A stretch of DNA of 64,000 nt from Trichoplax adhaerens (lineage: Eukaryota > Placozoa > Uniplacotomia > Trichoplacea > Trichoplacidae), in the NCBI RefSeq assembly GCF_000150275.1, contig NW_002060945.1, forward strand, positions 4,564,935 through 4,628,934, read 5' to 3'. The notes under the pieces are model-generated. The model had not been told where the DNA came from. It saw nothing but the letters and a program-made list of their open reading frames with translations, and ran no database searches. Positions 51,615-64,000 of this stretch are shown here, in pieces. Numbering within the stretch: position 1 is the first letter of the stretch; each line of letters opens with the position of its first letter. Both the position numbers and the translations under genes were made by a program.

Positions 51615-53939
51615 AAGTATTTAACATAAACTATGAAATAGTGGACGTTCAATGTTCCAAATTCAGATAGATTAAAGTACAGTAACAAGGGAATATTCCA
51701 ATCAAAGTTTATTTAATAGCTTGCATCAAGTTTCAACCAGTAATTATTGTATAAAATAATAAATTCAGAACAATTTTATTTATATCATCAGAAACTCTTT
51801 TAAAAAATTTGACGGATCCTATTACTTATTTTTTTTCTAGTTGATTATATCTCTGTATTATCACTTCTCTAAGCTGCGGTTTAATTTAAAGTTGGGTAAT
51901 GTAGTACGAGCGAAGTACACTTGATATCTTTCATTAGCCGATTTTACGTCAATGTTTGTACTAAATAGTGTTATCGTGATAAATTAATGTTAATCAACCC
52001 ATGCGCAATATCCTTATACTATCTTTGAAATTATAAATTTATAATGGGCGAGATTTAACACGAATTTTAAATTAGTATATGAGTATGAATAATTTAAAAC
52101 ACCTTCCATAAAAAATTGGCATTTTCCCGCTTTAACGAGTTTATCTCACTACTTGCATAATTTACACTTAATGGTCGTAACAAAAAATGATATAGTAAGA
52201 ACAGCGGTATCCCTACTATAAATCAGATTTTATATAACGTGTGTACAGTATAGATACGCGTATACGTATGTACGTAACGTGCATATTACAATTTGCAAAG
52301 GTTAAGGGGAACTTTGATTTGTTTTAGTATGGCTTTACATGCGCTTCCTTTGATATTATAGGGTATTTGCATACATTTCCGCTAAGTATCTACTGATTTC
52401 AAAATTGTTGGTTAAGAATTGTAGCTCGAACGCTGTATAAACATATAAAACGATGTTATTTTCGTATTATGCATATAATGTGTTTTTTCCGTTCCTATCA
52501 AATATTACAATGTTTGGTTGATTGTCAAGCTGCTAAATAAAACTACAATGAGCTGATATACTTGCCAATTTTAACCTACTATTCTTGTAATTTTGGTACA
52601 ATTTCGCTCCAATCTTAACAAGTTGGAAATATTTGTACGCGTTTTAGAATTTTAGAAAAATTTTACTTATAATTTACTATTTCGAAACTTTTGAATGGAT
52701 TAAACTATGGAAATACATCGCGGCAGTCCGAATTGCTAATCTTATTGTGAGTTCATAATTAGAGACAGCCATTATCATTTAAAAGCGATCATCGTAGATC
52801 GAATCATACATATTATGGCTCTTAAATATTGTAATTAGTACAGACCCGTTCACTGTTAGTAATATAATCTCGAATATTAGGGATCGCAAACAGACTTTTT
52901 GATTAGAGATATGATTATCTTAGTTCGTTATCCTAAATCTTGTAATCAGCAACGACATTATCTAATCACTTTTTGGTACCGATAATATTTTTGCCAGCAC
53001 ATAACCCCTTTAATTGTATAATAAATACGATCAGATAATAAGATACATCAACAATCGTGGCAGGTTTAGTATCAGTCTAAAAGCGATTCAATTTATTCAC
53101 GTGGAAAGATTTACAGAGATAAATATTTAGCTATTGTCATTGTGGGATAGACAGCTAGCGGCTACAATAACTGCTAGCAGAAATTCTGTTCGTCATTAGG
53201 ATTTTGTACTGTAGTATATTTAGTTTCCGGCATAGTAGACAGTTTTAAAATACATTCTAAATGATCCAACATTGGCATTTCTTGGATAACAGCGGATGGC
53301 CAAACAGTTACAGTAATAGCAAATATTGCCATAAAATTTACAAGATACATGAAAATCGCAACCGTCTTGTTGACGATGTGATCAATCAAAATCATATTTA
53401 GCAGTGAGAGAACTCTCATACTAATTAATGTGGTAAAATTATTTTACCTGATTTAATTGTACGAGTATGTAATGGTTGGCATAATTCACAAAAACAAAGA
53501 AAATTTTTAAACAAAAATTTTAATACTGGACCACTTATTAATTTATCTAATTCATTGTAAAGGAATCATAACTGAATAATCAGGTGATTGATTTTTTAAC
53601 TTATTAAACATTCTCTTAACATAACTAAGTATATATAAAGCCTGCAGCGTATGCATAATATCTTCTAAATTTATTCCATACATTAGAATGTTTTTTATTA
53701 GTAGTCACTGGCGTACCAAATCAGCAAGGATTTTTTAAAATCCAACAATTCTGAGACCTTAAATAAGCTACCGTGGGACATAATAGCTGCCAGAAGTTTT
53801 GCTGATAGGGTGTTATATCGAAGGTTCAAACTTCACAGCAGGCAGTTATGTATATGAATACATACGAATTTCGAATATAAAAACTTATGAAGATTTCACG
53901 AGATTATGCTAGGAAAATGCGAAATTACGGAGATATTTG
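51615..53939. other. Gene-free region between GH31 and ZFR
   Basis: A possible polyadenylation signal AATAAA at 51758-51763 serves the GH31 gene. The only notable frame is 53174-53419 on the minus strand (81 codons, with a hydrophobic stretch). It might be a lone exon of a membrane protein but shows no family resemblance and has no partner exons I can find. No palindrome cluster is present. Confidence 0.55.
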
Positions 53940-56900
53940 TTACATAGATTCAACAATTTCTCTGTCAATTGGTGTCTCAGAGTTTTCTAAACGGCTTCTT
54001 TTTCCAGGGATATTATCTTGAACTTTGTTCACCCCCTTTAACTTACGTTTTTCGTTACGAGCTTGGCCTTTTTTCTGTGGTGCAATTGGTTCAACATCTA
54101 GTATTTTGTGTAATTGGCGAAAAACTACTTGGCGCAGCATACACTAAAAATGAAGAAATAAACACACTTTATCATAAACTATATTTTATGTCAAATTTCT
54201 TAACTTGTATGCTATTACTTGTGCGGACGATGTGATATCTTCAGCCGTTTGAATATCTAGGTAACCAAACGCATTACACGGTTCCTTTTCGCACGGATCT
54301 TTGACACCTGGACCATCTGATGATAGATTTAGAACATTTAGGAAATTTTAGGTATAAATATTCGGTTGTAAAAAACCATAAAAGACTGAAGTTCCAGTGT
54401 TCTTTATATGATGGCTATACTTTTATACTAACAAAAATGGCCATAATTTATTACCCGGTAATAATATTCCAGATGCTATAACTTCAAGCAACCGTCGAAA
54501 TGCTTTCGCTGGTCCAAGGCCAACATCCGAACTATTTATTGTATTATGTATCAATACTTCCATAGGCTGCAACGAAAAAGATTGTAAGTAAATAAAGTGT
54601 AATAAATTTCATAAACGATATCATGTATAAATACAAATATTTTACCCAAAATTTTAATGCCGACCAAGTTGAATTCCTTCTGCAGTAATCGTAAATTATC
54701 CGCATAACTATTAAACATGGTTCCAAATCGATTACGTTTTTCTACAGTTTAAACAAAGCAAAGCACCATTAGTACCGAAAAAATTTCATCACTTCAGAGT
54801 TATACATTGTAGTATTCATACTTTAAACCATTCGAATCGACGTAGTTCCATTAGAGCATTTAAACACGCTTTCCTATCGACAACTCCGATAGAATAATTA
54901 TCAGCTGCATGTGCAAGAAAAAATTTCATAAGTATAACGGTAATGCTAATGCTACATTTTGTCATATTTATCACCAGAAATGAAACCAGCAATAATATCC
55001 TCCGCCATACAAATATTCGTACTTACAGTCATCCTGTGACTCCATCGTAGCTGAAGTAAGATATATTTTAACTTCTTCGTTGTGATCATGACTAATGGTT
55101 ATTATACCTTCTTCAGTATCGCATTTAGTTTCATAGTTATCGCCCTATAAATATAATTGTAAGAATTACAATATACAAGTGTACATTAAAAAGGGGCTGT
55201 CATCGTGTTATTAAGTGATTCTTGTCTGACATTCGTGCTAACCGCTAATCTTTCTTTTATATTGGTTTCTACACCTTGCAAGAGCGATACCGTAGGTTCT
55301 TCTAGGATTAAGACGGTTTTAGTATTTAATCGCTATTAATACATATGACGTCAATGAGATAGCTGTTATCATACTGTATTGCACTGACAGTACTGCATCT
55401 ATCTATCCAGCTTACCAGCACACAATACTACCAATTCCGCTTGCTTATCACCATTCAACATAAGACCTTTTGCAATTGTTCCTATTCTTCGTATGTCTTG
55501 CAAGAGCCCTAAAATAATACGTGTGTCAGCAGATAAAAGTCGGAATAGAAAAATTTTTAATCAACTTTTTCAAAAACGTACTAATATCAGATGACAACTG
55601 GTTGGGCTCCGTCGGTGTCCTATACAACCATAAAAATAAAATTAAGTATTATTATTTTTGAGTACAGAAAACTTTATTACCACTTAAGTACTATGAAATA
55701 ATCTAATTAATAACTGTCTGAAGTTAGAGGTCAAAAATTAGCTACTAAATGCTTACGCTGTCTTATTATTAACGTCAGCACTATTACCGGCCGTTGCAAC
55801 ATCAATATTCGTCTGCTCATCATCAGATCTAAGCGTATTGACAACGGTTGTCTCTTCTACGGCTCCAATGTTAGTTTCGCTATAAGAAACAAACACAATG
55901 ATATATTTATTTGGGATTTAGGTATCAAATTTAAGTATTATTTTAGTGCTAAAGGCTATACATATTTCTTAAACAAATACTTGCAATGAAGAAAAGACTT
56001 CTTTATTGCAATTGAAAAGACAGTACAAAAAGTATATATTGCCTTATGCTGGTTTATCTCCTGCAGCAATGTTAAAAACTTTCTACTGTAGTATTTAAAT
56101 GCATCTTATGTAAAATACTCACGTCTTAATCATAACGTCAGAGATATCCTTTAAAGTACTCTCAATAATCATAATAATATCTTGCATAGTTTTGATCTAA
56201 TTGATTGGATAAACAGTAATTAATAAAGTAAATACTCTGAGTAAGTAATTAAACTCTGAATGTGAGGAACAAGCTCTGTTACTTCAGATTGATTAGGAAA
56301 GATAATGTCATGTTTCTTCATGACAAGTCGATCTTCTATTGTCTCCACAATAGGAGTGCCTCGAATAAAGTAAGATGCTCCCTGAAATATAAAATGATGC
56401 ATGTAAGAAATATTACGTTGTTATATTCAGGCAACCAAATTTCCACTTACACATACAGTATATACCGAAATTTAATTACCTTATGAGATTTAGATGAGGT
56501 GTTTTTTTTCTTATTATGAGATACATATATGGACATTAAAGATGGAGGCCGATCATTAATACCGGGAACGATTTTTGGCTCGCTTTCAGCATCAGATAGA
56601 ACCTTTTGACGTTTCTTAGTCGGTGATGGGTAATAACCATCATTTCTAAGATCTTCCATCTCTTTACGTTCTATTTTACCAGAAAGAGGTGTTTTTTCGT
56701 GATTCGATTCGTTTTCATAGCCTTTAATCTATAAGAAAATACATGTAAATTTACTACTAGCTTGCACAAGAAATTAGGCACTCACTTAATGACAATGTTC
56801 AATCTGTACTAACATGATAATATGTCGCTTTATGTCGCTTGCCGCTCAAGTGAGAATGTCTATCAGCTTGATTAAAGCTGCAGTGACAGATTTTACATTC

Positions 56901-59900
56901 AAATCTAGGAACTTTAATATTATTATCAGGGGTTAAAACACAATATTCTTCACCTGTGACAAAAAATGATATAAGAGGACGGTTGTTAGGATATTAAATT
57001 AGCAATTATAATTACTGATTGTGGTATGTATTTCTATAATAGTGCGTCAAAATATGCAACATAATTATGATTACTTAAGATACTTCTTACCAATAATATT
57101 AGACGAAGGAGTGACTATTGAAGTCTTATCGCTGGCAATCGATTTTTGACTTGCTACATCTGGAAAAGTTGTTGGAAAGCTCATTACGAATTACAGCTTA
57201 CTGAATTAAAAAGCTAAACATTCTGCACAGGCGTAGATTCTGTTTACGTATACTGATGTGCTAGTTAAATCATTTTGTATACCTCTTTCTGCAGAATTGA
57301 AGGACGAGTTTAAATGAACAGGCCGTGAATTAGGTGAAGCTGGCTGCACATTTGCATTAGTAGAGGTATCATTTGAAACAACGTTTGATAGGGTAGTAGA
57401 GGGACCACTTGTAATATTATCATTTTCTTCTGAGACATTAATTTCTTCTTTATTATCTAAATTTTGATCTGTTGTTTTCTTTTGAGCTAGTATTTCACTT
57501 TTGATACGGGCGATAGTTTCCGGGCTAGGAGCATCAGGAATCGGCTTTCCCAATTGTTTATGGAGTCGCACTACCTGCAGGTATCAATTTCAATAGACAG
57601 AGGAGAGTTATCATCCAGCTGCTAATATAATTAAATACTGAAAATCTATACGTGCAATATGCTATCAGTAAGAATATTAAATGATAAAGTTGTCGACATT
57701 TAAACACGACCTTTTGATGCTTGCTACCGTTAATATGTGCATCGTAGGATTCGCCTGTTAGGCAAACAATATCGCATAATTCGCATTTGATTCCTTTTTC
57801 ACTAGTAGCTTTAGCTGACTGCTGTTCTCTTTTTTTATGTTTCTGTCCATCTGTGTGTTCCTTGTAAGTCTGTATAAATGTTGGTTATAGTTAATAATAC
57901 TATTTAAACAAGAGGACTTTTAGTCATGTTCAGTATACCGTATGATCTTCACTTTCGTACATTAACATAAGAAAAAGCTTAGAACATCACTCGATAGTAA
58001 GACTCATCATTCTAGCGAAATTAAGTTATAAGAATCGTGACGGTAATTTTTCATTTCTGTCTTCATTTAGAGTAAATAATTAAAAGAACTTATCCTATTC
58101 TATGCAGTATATGCTAAATCCTCTATAAACTATTTTGTTCTTAATAAATATAACGTAAATTCGACGCAGGTAAGATTATTTTACCATAATATTACAAACA
58201 ATAAATGAAAGAATACGATCGTATTTTACATGTATTTCGTTCGAAGGATATAAGAAAGAAATTAGTATTTTCTAAATCTAATTGGGTTTTCTAAGTCAAG
58301 GCTATTGAGCTATTCTCCTACCTGTTCGCTCATACAACTAATGCGGCATATCTCGCAATAAATCGGTTTCGATGGTGGCTTCTGAACTTTATTTCTATTG
58401 GAAATGTAGGATGATTGAATATTACCCCTTCTGCTACGATTCATCCCAGGGGTACTGCGCTGTCCACCGTAGGACGATGGCATAGATTGATAGCTACTAT
58501 ATTGAGACTGACGGTGTTGTAGTTGAGATGGATGATACTGTTGTCGATGGTGATGTGATGACATATTGACAGGGAGATCATAATCATAATGACTGCTATC
58601 GCCGCTATGAAGCATATTTGGAGGTTCATAATAATTGGATTCGTCATAGTGTTGATGACCTCCTCCAATTCGACCCATTTCGTTGTCCATTGCTTGAGGA
58701 TGATGCATTGTCCTATTTCCAACTGTAGTACTTTCATGGCCACTGTGATAACTACCCATGCTGCTTCGAGTTGCAGCTGAATTAATACTTGTGCCGTAAG
58801 ATATCGGACGATGCCCACTTTGATGACTATACATATTGCTAGAAGACGGCGAAGAATAATAAGATGTCCGTTTAGGATACGATGTGGGAGTTCTACTGTC
58901 GTAGTAGTGCTGTTGTGAATGCATTGATTGATATCCAACGCTTTTATAATCCATAGATTGATCGCTTGAGGAATAATAGCCGCTAGTTGGTGTATGTTGC
59001 AAGCCTGAATTATTACTAGAAGTCATCTGAGATTGTAGTAAGGAACTGTTAGAATTGTAAGAGTAACTGCTGTCGGTATAACTGGCTGCAGAAGTAGGAG
59101 GCCTGGATAGGTAATTGCCTTGATTGAAGGGCGTTAGTGACGTACTTTCCGGTACTAAAATCGTATAATCAGTCCAAGTAAGAAATTAAAGGTGAGATTT
59201 TACGTAACAGTGCAGCTGAAAATAATTACTATTCAGTACAGTACGATTTCGATTAGAGCATTCGATGAATGAATGAATAAATAAATAAAACGCGAGATTA
59301 AATAAAAGAGATTTCTATTTTGATATCATTATCCTAGTCTTCCTATCCATCATAAAATATATACTTCAAATTAAAGTTTTCCAAAGTGCGACATTTGTGA
59401 GATCAATTTACAGTACTTTATAAATACATTACAATATCTGCAATTTTGGTGTCATGACCACGGTACAATATATTAATTACTATATTGGTATTGGTATGGG
59501 TCATTCAGTTACACATCCATCCATACATCAGAGAACTATATGTGCAATTAATGGCGAATACTTGCCTATTGCATAGTAAACTAACAATGACCGGAATAAT
59601 CCGATATCGATATGGAATAAATCATCTTATCTGTAGTCCTTATCCTTTCTTTCCTTTTACAGCGCTTTACGTGCACTGTAAGTGTTACGTCAATTAATTT
59701 AATAAAATACTATGAAATAACTGTGATAAGTAAAATTCATCAAGATATTGATAACCTGGATTGAAGAAGATTGCATTGGATTTATTCTCGCACTACAATG
59801 ATTTCATTAAAGTTATAATTTTAGTCATTTAGATGTCGGTGAAAAAAGAAAAATATTTTCTTTCTACTTTTTGCCTATGCGAAGGCTACATTATAGCAGC

Positions 59901-60632
59901 GTCGAGTAAGCAGAAATTGTCCATTGCAAAAGGGCAACTTACCGTATACGCACGTCTAATTTAGAAGTTAGCATTACGTGTATGAATATAACCTGCAGTG
60001 ATCTCATTATCGTATTTGCAACTGGCAAGACTATCTTATCCTTTAGCATTGGTAGTCTTGCATACTAAGTTCATTGGAAATGAATAATACAATTAAACAA
60101 TTCTTAATTTGTATCAGATGATCCTATGCTGCTGAAAGATCGTACATAGCAGTTGCAACGTGTAATTTACAGGTAAACCATTATTGTCTCCACAACAACA
60201 CTGTCTCCTATTGAGACCATACTGTAATCTCAAGTCTACCAATTCCATGTATAAACTAAAAATGGGATACAATTAGAGGTGTACCTTACTACAATTTATT
60301 TTAAAACACGCCAATTGTATGAGAAAACGCAGATATAAGGAATGATATTCTATTTTTATCCTAACATGCTTTATATCTAGCATGACCAGTATAACTCAAG
60401 TTATCCATTCTTACGTACACTGTTAATATCGACTATATCCTCGAACAACTGATACTGTACATTACTACTGTCCTTCTCCTAGCAGTATCCATATTCCACA
60501 GCTCTCGCTCTCAAATAGCTACGTTGAGATAGCATCATTTAAATGGATTCTCTAACATTGTAAAATATGTCAAGACGACAAGAAAAATAATAAAGTATTA
60601 CCTGAGGAATAAGGATAATGATTATTGGCCAT
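53940..60632 (-). CDS. ZFR: Zinc finger RNA-binding protein ZFR (three C2H2 fingers plus DZF domain)
   Basis: Animal double-stranded-RNA-binding, nucleo-cytoplasmic protein related to NF45/NF90. Nineteen coding exons: 60632-60602, 59154-58322, 57869-57711, 57574-57283, 57159-57091, 56953-56814, 56728-56480, 56381-56255, 56180-56123, 55879-55757, 55619-55582, 55508-55416, 55301-55243, 55144-55027, 54904-54822, 54741-54646, 54566-54455, 54316-54219, 54143-53940. They total 2982 nt (993 aa; human 1074). The N-terminal 270 residues are Ser/Tyr/Gln/His-rich low complexity. Finger 1 uses C277, C280, H293, H299; finger 2 C317, C320, H333, H339; finger 3 C481, C484, H496, H502, with one residue fewer in its loop. 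The DZF domain starts near 600: ETIEDRLVMKKHDIIFP, IGTIAKGLMLNGDK, VVDRKACLNALMELRRFEWF, then DITSSAQ and VVFRQLHKILDVEP close to the end. The splice choices at exons 8/9 and 12/13 were set by gap-free alignment to the family. Intron 1 is 1.45 kb. Confidence 0.95.
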
Positions 60633-60795
60633 TGTTGCTTTGAAAATAAAAATTTGCTTGAAGAAAACCGAATAGCTTGAAAGTAGAGTGTAGGCCCGCA
60701 GGCAGGTGAATCGTCCTGATACTGTGACACTCAGCCGCACGATACTTTGACGCTCCTCTACCGCGCTGATTGATAAATAGTGTAGGATAACTGCA

Positions 60796-61752
60796 CCAAA
60801 TTGGATAGGCCGTAGGTACGGTACTGTACGCTAAGAACGTCGTTTGCTGTACTGTACTGTACACTTGAGTGTGCAGTACAGTTTACATCGCAAGTGAGGG
60901 GACACACGGTACAATGTACTGTATTTTACAGTGTGCAGTACGGTATAAACGTGCATTGTACTGTAGAGTCAACCGTGAACAGGAGTAACTGTACAGTACT
61001 GTACACGGAGTGTAACGTTACATCGCAAGTGAGGGGATATACAGTACAATGTACTGTAATTTACAGTTTACAGTACAGTACGGTACAAGCGTGCACTGTA
61101 CTGTAGAGTCAAGGACAGAAGGACTCGCTGTAACTACACTGTACAGTACAGTACAGTACAGTGTACTGTAACCCACAGTATATAGTACGGTACGAACGTA
61201 CTGTACACTGTGTAATATATTCTGTTGTACTGTATGCAGAGACGTACAACTCACAGTCAAGAAAACTATGTTTATTAAAGAAAGACAGAGAGGATAACAA
61301 GAGAGAGACGAGGTATAATCACTACTACCGTTAGCAAGAGATACGCTCATTTATATAGCGATCTCTGAGCCTGTTGACAGGTAAATAGTATAGCGTAAAC
61401 AGGTTAGATCTTTGTACTGTAGAGTCAAGGACAGAAGGACTCGAACTCGAAGTTCTTCATGGTCTGGTCCAGACCTTGAGGACCGGACGCGGAAGGGTTT
61501 TTGCTCCGCGGAACGGAACGGACTCACTACTGTCCTGTATACAGTGTACAGTACAATGTACAGGACTGTACAGTATTTGCACTGTATCCGAGTCAAAAGT
61601 ACTGTACAGTACAGCACAGTATTCTTGGTATGCGCACATGTGATTATTATTTTGCAGGATGCAGAAGGTTTCGACTGTGTAACCGCGTACTGTACACTGT
61701 AAGGGTTAGGCTTCGCGTACTGGACAGTACAGTGCTGTACTGGAGTCCCAGA
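60796..61752. repeat. Palindromic GTAC/ACTGT cluster upstream of ZFR
   Basis: The longest such cluster in the window apart from the satellite. It contains a tandem duplication with a period of 135: the block CGCAAGTGAGGGGA at 60889 recurs at 61024, each followed by a GTAC-word run and CTGTAGAGTCAA, with a partial third copy near 61163. The word GTAGAGTCAAGGACAGAAGG occurs at about 61102 and again at about 61420. At 61460-61474 GGTCTGGTCCAGACC is a further, unrelated palindrome in a locally GC-rich patch. Many artificial open frames cross the region on both strands. Confidence 0.85.
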
Positions 61753-62970
61753 AAACTCACTGACAACCAACACCAACAAGATCCATGCCAGAATATGACT
61801 GAATTGATGGAAACATGGACAAGAGAGCATTTCCACTACTGAGGTTGAAAGTCAATTTCAAATCTCATCGATTTGTGGTAGGTTGATAACAGCATCTTGC
61901 TGTCCTGTAGAGGTATACGGAGATTGGATAAGTGGTCATGATGAAATTTTACTATATGTTTCTACGCATTGAATGAGGTCTGAATAAAGGATCTATGTTA
62001 CATTCTCGACCTCCAGCCAGTAATAATAATCATCAATCATGGGGAAGAATTTCCCTAGCAAAGAGATTGAGGTGTCGATAAAAAGAAGAAATTATCCTCA
62101 TAGGGGTCTTGAAGTCTACATGAGATAATGACATGAAAATAATGGAGATCAAAGTGGATATAAATGCATTTTCCTTTACAACATGATGAGGAGAAATTTA
62201 GGACAATACTGCAATTGCAACCAATGAAAGTACATAGTGCACCTGTCGATTAGTTGTAGTGCTGTATCAACATGTAAAAGCGTGCTTACAAGCAGAAATA
62301 ATCCACCAGTTTAGTGGAGTCATTAATTTATGATACAAAGTTCAGCTACATACAGTATAGCCAACATCAGAGTTACATCAGTTAGTGTCAATTGTATTCT
62401 GTCGGACATCGTCAATCGGACTGATAGACCTCAGCTTCACTGGAAGCCGTATGTATAGTGCGTTCTCCTATGTAAGAGCTCGCGTAGGATTGTCACTTGA
62501 TGCTTCTTAGCACTTCCAAATCACTTATTAGTTTCTTATTCTTAAATTGGGATACAAAAAAGTCAATTTTACATCTAGTAGCTATCAGCGGATGTTATCA
62601 TTTAGATCGAAGACTATAGTACTGCGGTAATCGCACGTTCAACATGATAGTGCTTAATCTTCGAATCTTTGTCACGGACATATCCTTCAAAATTAATCTC
62701 ACTCGTACTACAATACGCGTACAAGTAAAAGATGTTGCTTTCTACGAATAGAATATTACACTAGCAATGGATTTTTACCTCGCTATACATATTTTACAAC
62801 ATATCCAGTAATGAACTCTTGATCTAACTATTGACCAAGTACTTATTTACAATCTATATATCTTAACCACATACGAGTATACAATATTGAAAAATGGCAT
62901 TAACGTCATCATAGTTTCTTCGGTAATTACAAAATCAACATGTCTTACTATTGACCATTATTCGTTCTAG
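61753..62970. other. Gene-free stretch
   Basis: No exon or RNA gene that I can support between the palindrome cluster and the putative exons starting at 62971. Upstream exons of that gene may be hidden here. Confidence 0.5.
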
Positions 62971-63998
62971 GTTCTCATTCCAGACGACACTTCGGTTAGC
63001 AATGCAGTGTTTGAAGCCAATGCCGTCTTTCACAGATTATATCCACTCGAAAGGTAATATCATATCATCTTTGATCTTAAGTAGCATGATATCTGTCCAA
63101 TATATCACCCTGACATTGAATAATTAATCTAAACGCATCCATAGAGATTCTAATATTGTTCGACTCCAAGACGATACCGGTTGTGACTTAGAATCATCCT
63201 ACCCTATTTCCTTAGCTGTTGGTAATTCCATGGAAGTGATGGGATATTCGAATGATTCCCGGCTTAATTATTCTAGTATACAAAGTATTGATAGGTATTA
63301 TATAGCTAATAATTGAAATCATTGTCCCCCAAAATTACTGCTTTTTTGATTCAATACTTGAAGTAATTGTATGTATTTAAATACTAGCAGTAAAGTACGG
63401 GATGATGACTCGTCTGGATATCATGCATCATCAATTGTAAGCTCTATGTAAAATTGATTACTAATTTAGTCTTTGTATAGAATATCATACATACATTTAT
63501 TATTCATAATCGCTGTTTGACGATATATTTTTTTCATTAAAATCTATAGACAAGTTTTCTATCTCCAGAAGGCAACAGCTTTATGTCTAAGACTCCCGCA
63601 CACATTACAAGTAAGGGTAAATAATGTTTATTCACTTTTAATAGCTGTACAAAATGAACAGCGTGTGTTTATATCACCTCTATGATTGCTTAGGCAACTC
63701 TAGGAGCAATAAAGATAGAGATGGTTATGGAACGCACTCTACACCTTTTATTCAAAGATTCCTAAGTCATAATCACCCATACAACAGAACACTTCCACTG
63801 GCACAATCCTCAAAGGGAACAACTACAGCAATAACTCAAGTTAATCAAACGGAAGCTGCTCGATCTCACGACGGAAATTCAAATCAACACAGCTCTGAAA
63901 TACCTTTAGGAGCCTTTAATCTTTTTGGAGAGACTACAACAGGCTTGGGTAATTATAATGATAACAATGACAGTATTTGTAACGACATAATTAGTTGA
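62971..63998 (+). CDS. Probable 3' exons of an unrecognised gene (partial)
   Basis: Four exons join in frame: 62971-63053, 63145-63235, 63569-63610 and 63645-63998, giving 189 codons ending in TGA. Acceptors TTCTAG, CCATAG, CTCCAG and AATAG and donors GTAATA, GTGATG and GTAAGG are all usable, although the second donor is moderate. The product begins VLIPDDTSVSNAVFEANAVF, continues with DSNIVRLQDDTGCDLESSYP, and ends in a Ser/Thr/Asn-rich tail of about 115 residues (TTGLGNYNDNN). An alternative donor at 63222 gives a shorter product ending at 63685. I do not recognise the protein. The upstream exons are not identified, so the true 5' end is unknown and the last exon could be a separate short gene starting at 63654. 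Confidence 0.4.
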
Positions 63999-64000
63999 AA

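Noticed and set aside
53174-53419. 81-codon minus-strand frame with a hydrophobic segment
   Set aside because: Could be a lone exon, but no neighbouring exons, start context or family support it.
60622-61842. Several frames of 60-161 codons upstream of ZFR
   Set aside because: They run through palindromic words on both strands and share the repeat-derived Cys/Thr/Val/Tyr composition.
1-64000. tRNA, rRNA, snoRNA and retroelement ORFs
   Set aside because: By eye I found no tRNA-like B box with matching stems, no rRNA segments, no paired C/D boxes in RPL36 or CCT3 introns, and no reverse transcriptase or transposase frame.

Overview
The window reads as nuclear DNA of an early-branching animal, most probably a placozoan (Trichoplax/Hoilungia-like). 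The sequence is AT-rich. Conserved genes are split into many small exons (17 to 22 each) by short GT-AG introns. The gene set is animal: a rhodopsin-type GPCR, the DZF/zinc-finger protein ZFR, a MYORG-like glycosidase, CCT3, ubiquilin and the NHEJ ligase LIG4. There is roughly one gene per 6-7 kb. The placozoan assignment is inference; the animal assignment is secure. I rebuilt the spliced genes by hand from splice sites and remembered family sequence. All seven spliced models with a start and a stop have coding lengths that are exact multiples of three.

Layout. 1-5.7 kb: no gene seen. 5.7-6.9 kb: intronless class A GPCR (-). 7-12 kb: no gene; several small palindromes. 12.0-12.6 kb: dense GTAC/ACTGT palindrome cluster in front of an intronless orphan gene (+, 12.7-13.6 kb). 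15.3-20.0 kb: LIG4 (-), divergent from GFM2 (+, 21.4-25.7 kb). GFM2 converges on TBCA (-, 26.2-28.1 kb). 28.1-29.5 kb: a long hairpin and a decayed copy of a satellite unit. 29.5-36.0 kb: ubiquilin (-, 21 coding exons). 36.6-38.5 kb: tandem array of a 340-380 bp unit. 38.8-39.8 kb: RPL36 (-), divergent from CCT3 (+, 41.7-46.2 kb). 46.2-49.5 kb: gene-free. 49.5-51.6 kb: intronless GH31/MYORG-like membrane protein (+). 53.9-60.6 kb: ZFR (-, 19 coding exons). 60.8-61.8 kb: another palindrome cluster. 63.0-64.0 kb: probable 3' exons of an unrecognised + strand gene.

The genes form no pathway. Most are housekeeping functions: DNA double-strand-break repair, mitochondrial ribosome recycling, tubulin and actin/tubulin folding, proteasome shuttling, translation and RNA binding. 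The strongest unexplained signal is a family of self-complementary words (GTACAGT, GTACTGT, GTACACT and their joins). They are packed into clusters in the 5' flanks of most genes, rare inside exons, and repeatedly expanded as private tandem duplications. A satellite-like unit that itself carries this word lies between UBQLN and RPL36 and has a degraded inverted relative near TBCA. A second theme is three intronless genes (GPCR, orphan, GH31) among intron-rich neighbours. Two of these have lost hallmark family residues.
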